A stretch of DNA of 7,916 bases from Deltaproteobacteria bacterium (lineage in GTDB: Bacteria; Desulfobacterota; Desulfobacteria; Desulfobacterales; Desulfatirhabdiaceae), in the NCBI GenBank assembly GCA_026388755.1, contig JAPLJE010000816.1, positions 1-7,916 on the forward strand, read 5' to 3'. Shown here in pieces: positions 6,125 through 7,916 of the stretch (position 1 is the first letter of the stretch; each line of letters begins with the position of its first letter). Under the pieces are notes generated by a model, which made no database searches, had not been told where the DNA came from, and saw only the letters and a list, made by a program, of their open reading frames with translations. The position numbers and the translations under genes were made by a program.

Positions 6125-7916
6125 GCCGGTCGTCCGGCAGGGTTTTATCCAGGGCGCGTTAAAGCGCTTTCGGGATATCAGCCTTAAGAACAAGATTTTT
6201 TTCTCCATTCTGGCGGTCATCCTGATCATCAGTGCCATCATTGCCTTTCTGGCCCGCTGGATTCTGGTCTCCACCCTGATTTCGGAGCTGGAGCTGCGCG
6301 GGATCGCCATCGCCCGGACCATTGCCGAGCGTGGCAGCGGATTCATTCTGGACAAGAACTATCCCGAACTGCTCAGCCTGATTTTTGACGAGGCCAAACT
6401 CAAGGAACGCCAGAATCTGGTTTCCTATATCTTTGTCAGCGATCGCGACGATCAGATTCTCAGTCACACGCTCACGCGCCGGTTCCCGGAATCCCTGCGT
6501 CTGGCCAACCGGGTGCCGGTCACCGAATCCAAAAGCGTCCGGCTTTGTCAGTTCGGAAACCAGATGTCCTACGACATCGCCATTCCGATTGTCCAGGGAA
6601 TCTATCGCATCGGCACGGTTCATGTGGGTCTGAACAAGAATCACATCGATCAACTGGTGGCCAAGCTGCGCTTCACGTTTTTAAGCTTCATTTCGATGGT
6701 TATCGTTATTATCTTTGTGATCAGTCATTGGCTGGCCAAGTATATCACCCTTCCCATATCCAGGCTCACCGAGATATCGGATGAACTGAGCAAGGGCAAT
6801 TTTGATGTGAAGCTGGAAACAGAGCCCTTTACCGATGGGGACCAGCCGCCCGAATGTCCGGCGTTTGTCAACACGGATCTGCCCTGCTGGCATCTGGATG
6901 GCACGGCGCTTACCGGCGAGGACGGGGCGGCGGGCAGCCCGGCCATCTGCATGGACTGCCGTTTCTATCGCGGACACAAAGGGGACGAGGTCGTGCAATT
7001 GGCCAACTCCTTTTACAACATGATTTGGAGCATCCGGCTCTATCGCCGGCGGCTTCGGGAATCGGAAAAAAAATACCGGTCCCTCTTTAACAGTGGGCCG
7101 GACCCCATTTTTGTCGTGAGTTACCGGACGTTTGAAATCATCGACGCCAATCCCAGGGCCGAGGAAGTCTACGGCTACAATAAGGAGGAATTGATCGGGA
7201 AATCCTTTACGGAAATGAGCCCGGAGCATACCCCCGAGTTCTTTCAATCCCTTCAGGACAAGACCGATGCCGACGGCCTTGTCAATTTCCCCAAGGCGCT
7301 TCATTATAAAAAAGGGCATAAACCGCTTTACGTGAATCTGCATGCCTGCAACATCACTTATAAAGGACAGCCCGCCATTGTGGTGGCCTCCACCGACATT
7401 ACGGAAATGATTGAAAAGGATGCTCAGCTCATTCAGGCCAGCAAGATGAAATCCCTGGGGGAAATGTCGGCCGGCATCGCGCACGAGCTGAATCAGCCGC
7501 TGAATGCCATCAAGATGGGAAGCGATTTCCTGGGCCTGATGGTGGAGCAGAACCGGGAAATTCCGCCGGAACATCTTAGGGATGTGGTCACGGAAATGAG
7601 CACCCAGGTTGACCGGGCCGCCGAAATCATCAACACCCTGCGCGCGTTCGGCCGCAAAGCCGAACTCATTATGGAGCGGCTGGATATCAACAAGCCCATT
7701 CAGGCGGTTTTCACCCTTGTCGTCCGCCAGTTCGAGCTGGACAATATCCGTATGGATCTTCAGCTTGCCGAAACCATCGCCCCGGTCATGGCGCACGACA
7801 ACCGACTTCAGCAGGTTTTCTTTAATCTGGTCACCAATGCCAGGGATGCCATTAACGAAAAAAATGAGCGGTTGCCCGATTCACGAGCCGGAAAAATCAT
7901 TATCCGCACCTACCAG
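6093..7916 (+). CDS. Membrane sensor histidine kinase with Cys-rich HAMP insert and PAS domain, 3' partial
   Basis: The open frame runs from ATG 6093 to the window edge, giving 608 codons without a stop. ATG 6093 is the first ATG after an in-frame TGA at 6075. TM1 is at about 35-54, a short Cache-like periplasmic domain at about 55-193 includes YIFVSDRDDQILSHT, and TM2 is at about 194-213. HAMP starts near 214 with Pro221 but is interrupted by about 55 residues carrying Cys255, Cys265-Trp266, Cys286 and Cys289. The second HAMP helix resumes at DEVVQLANSFYNM. A PAS domain follows (about 325-445, with ANPRAEEVYGYNKEELIGKSF split across its core). HisKA has AGIAHELNQPLN with His464. The N-box NLVTNARDAI (Asn582) is present, but the G1, F and G2 boxes lie beyond the edge. 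A receiver domain further on cannot be excluded. The cognate regulator is not in the window. Confidence 0.92.
   Translation, partial: MSNPRTLHPIEPVVRQGFIQGALKRFRDISLKNKIFFSILAVILIISAIIAFLARWILVSTLISELELRGIAIARTIAERGSGFILDKNYPELLSLIFDEAKLKERQNLVSYIFVSDRDDQILSHTLTRRFPESLRLANRVPVTESKSVRLCQFGNQMSYDIAIPIVQGIYRIGTVHVGLNKNHIDQLVAKLRFTFLSFISMVIVIIFVISHWLAKYITLPISRLTEISDELSKGNFDVKLETEPFTDGDQPPECPAFVNTDLPCWHLDGTALTGEDGAAGSPAICMDCRFYRGHKGDEVVQLANSFYNMIWSIRLYRRRLRESEKKYRSLFNSGPDPIFVVSYRTFEIIDANPRAEEVYGYNKEELIGKSFTEMSPEHTPEFFQSLQDKTDADGLVNFPKALHYKKGHKPLYVNLHACNITYKGQPAIVVASTDITEMIEKDAQLIQASKMKSLGEMSAGIAHELNQPLNAIKMGSDFLGLMVEQNREIPPEHLRDVVTEMSTQVDRAAEIINTLRAFGRKAELIMERLDINKPIQAVFTLVVRQFELDNIRMDLQLAETIAPVMAHDNRLQQVFFNLVTNARDAINEKNERLPDSRAGKIIIRTYQ

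Noticed and set aside
5525..6355. A 276-codon open frame on the minus strand
   Set aside because: It is antisense to the end of the lipoprotein gene and the start of the kinase, its product is low-complexity and Arg/Met-rich at the start, and no family is recognisable.
6681..7796. A 371-codon open frame on the minus strand
   Set aside because: It lies wholly antisense to the second kinase, whose PAS, HisKA and N-box motifs are unmistakable. The minus-strand product has no recognisable domain and looks like an antiphase shadow.

Overview
The window holds four complete genes and one gene cut by the right edge. All five belong to extracellular solute sensing and signal transduction. The coding style points to a Gram-negative proteobacterium: moderately high GC, a lipobox outer-membrane-type lipoprotein, Cache-domain histidine kinases and an NtrC-type sigma-54 activator. 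A deltaproteobacterium (Desulfobacterota, for example a sulfate reducer) is the most likely source. That placement is inferred from gene style and was not proven by any search.

Layout: (1) 30-1307, minus strand, a secreted periplasmic solute-binding protein of the branched-chain amino acid receptor type. (2) 1308-1558, a 251-bp divergent intergenic region with a near-consensus sigma-70 promoter, a palindrome over its -35 box, repeated TGTGATTGC elements and a structured leader. (3) 1559-3415, plus strand, a complete membrane histidine kinase (double Cache-like sensor, HAMP, HisKA, HATPase). (4) 3405-4796, its overlapping partner, a complete NtrC-family response regulator (receiver, AAA+, Fis-type HTH). 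(5) 4797-4867, a short gap with a second near-consensus sigma-70 promoter whose -35 box contains the regulator's stop codon. (6) 4868-6124, a lipoprotein solute-binding protein. (7) 6093-7916, a second membrane histidine kinase (Cache-like sensor, HAMP with a cysteine-rich insert, PAS, HisKA, start of HATPase). It overlaps the lipoprotein gene by 32 bp and runs off the window.

How they may work together: each solute-binding protein sits beside a membrane histidine kinase, and the window contains no ABC permease or ATPase gene. The simplest reading is that the binding proteins act as ligand-binding co-receptors for the kinases, as LuxP does for LuxQ or TorT for TorS. The first kinase would phosphorylate the adjacent sigma-54 activator. 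The partner of the second kinase is not in view. I could not find a sigma-54 (-24/-12) promoter in either intergenic gap, so the regulator's targets are probably elsewhere.

I saw no RNA genes, mobile elements or CRISPR arrays. The other long open frames are antiphase shadows of these five genes.
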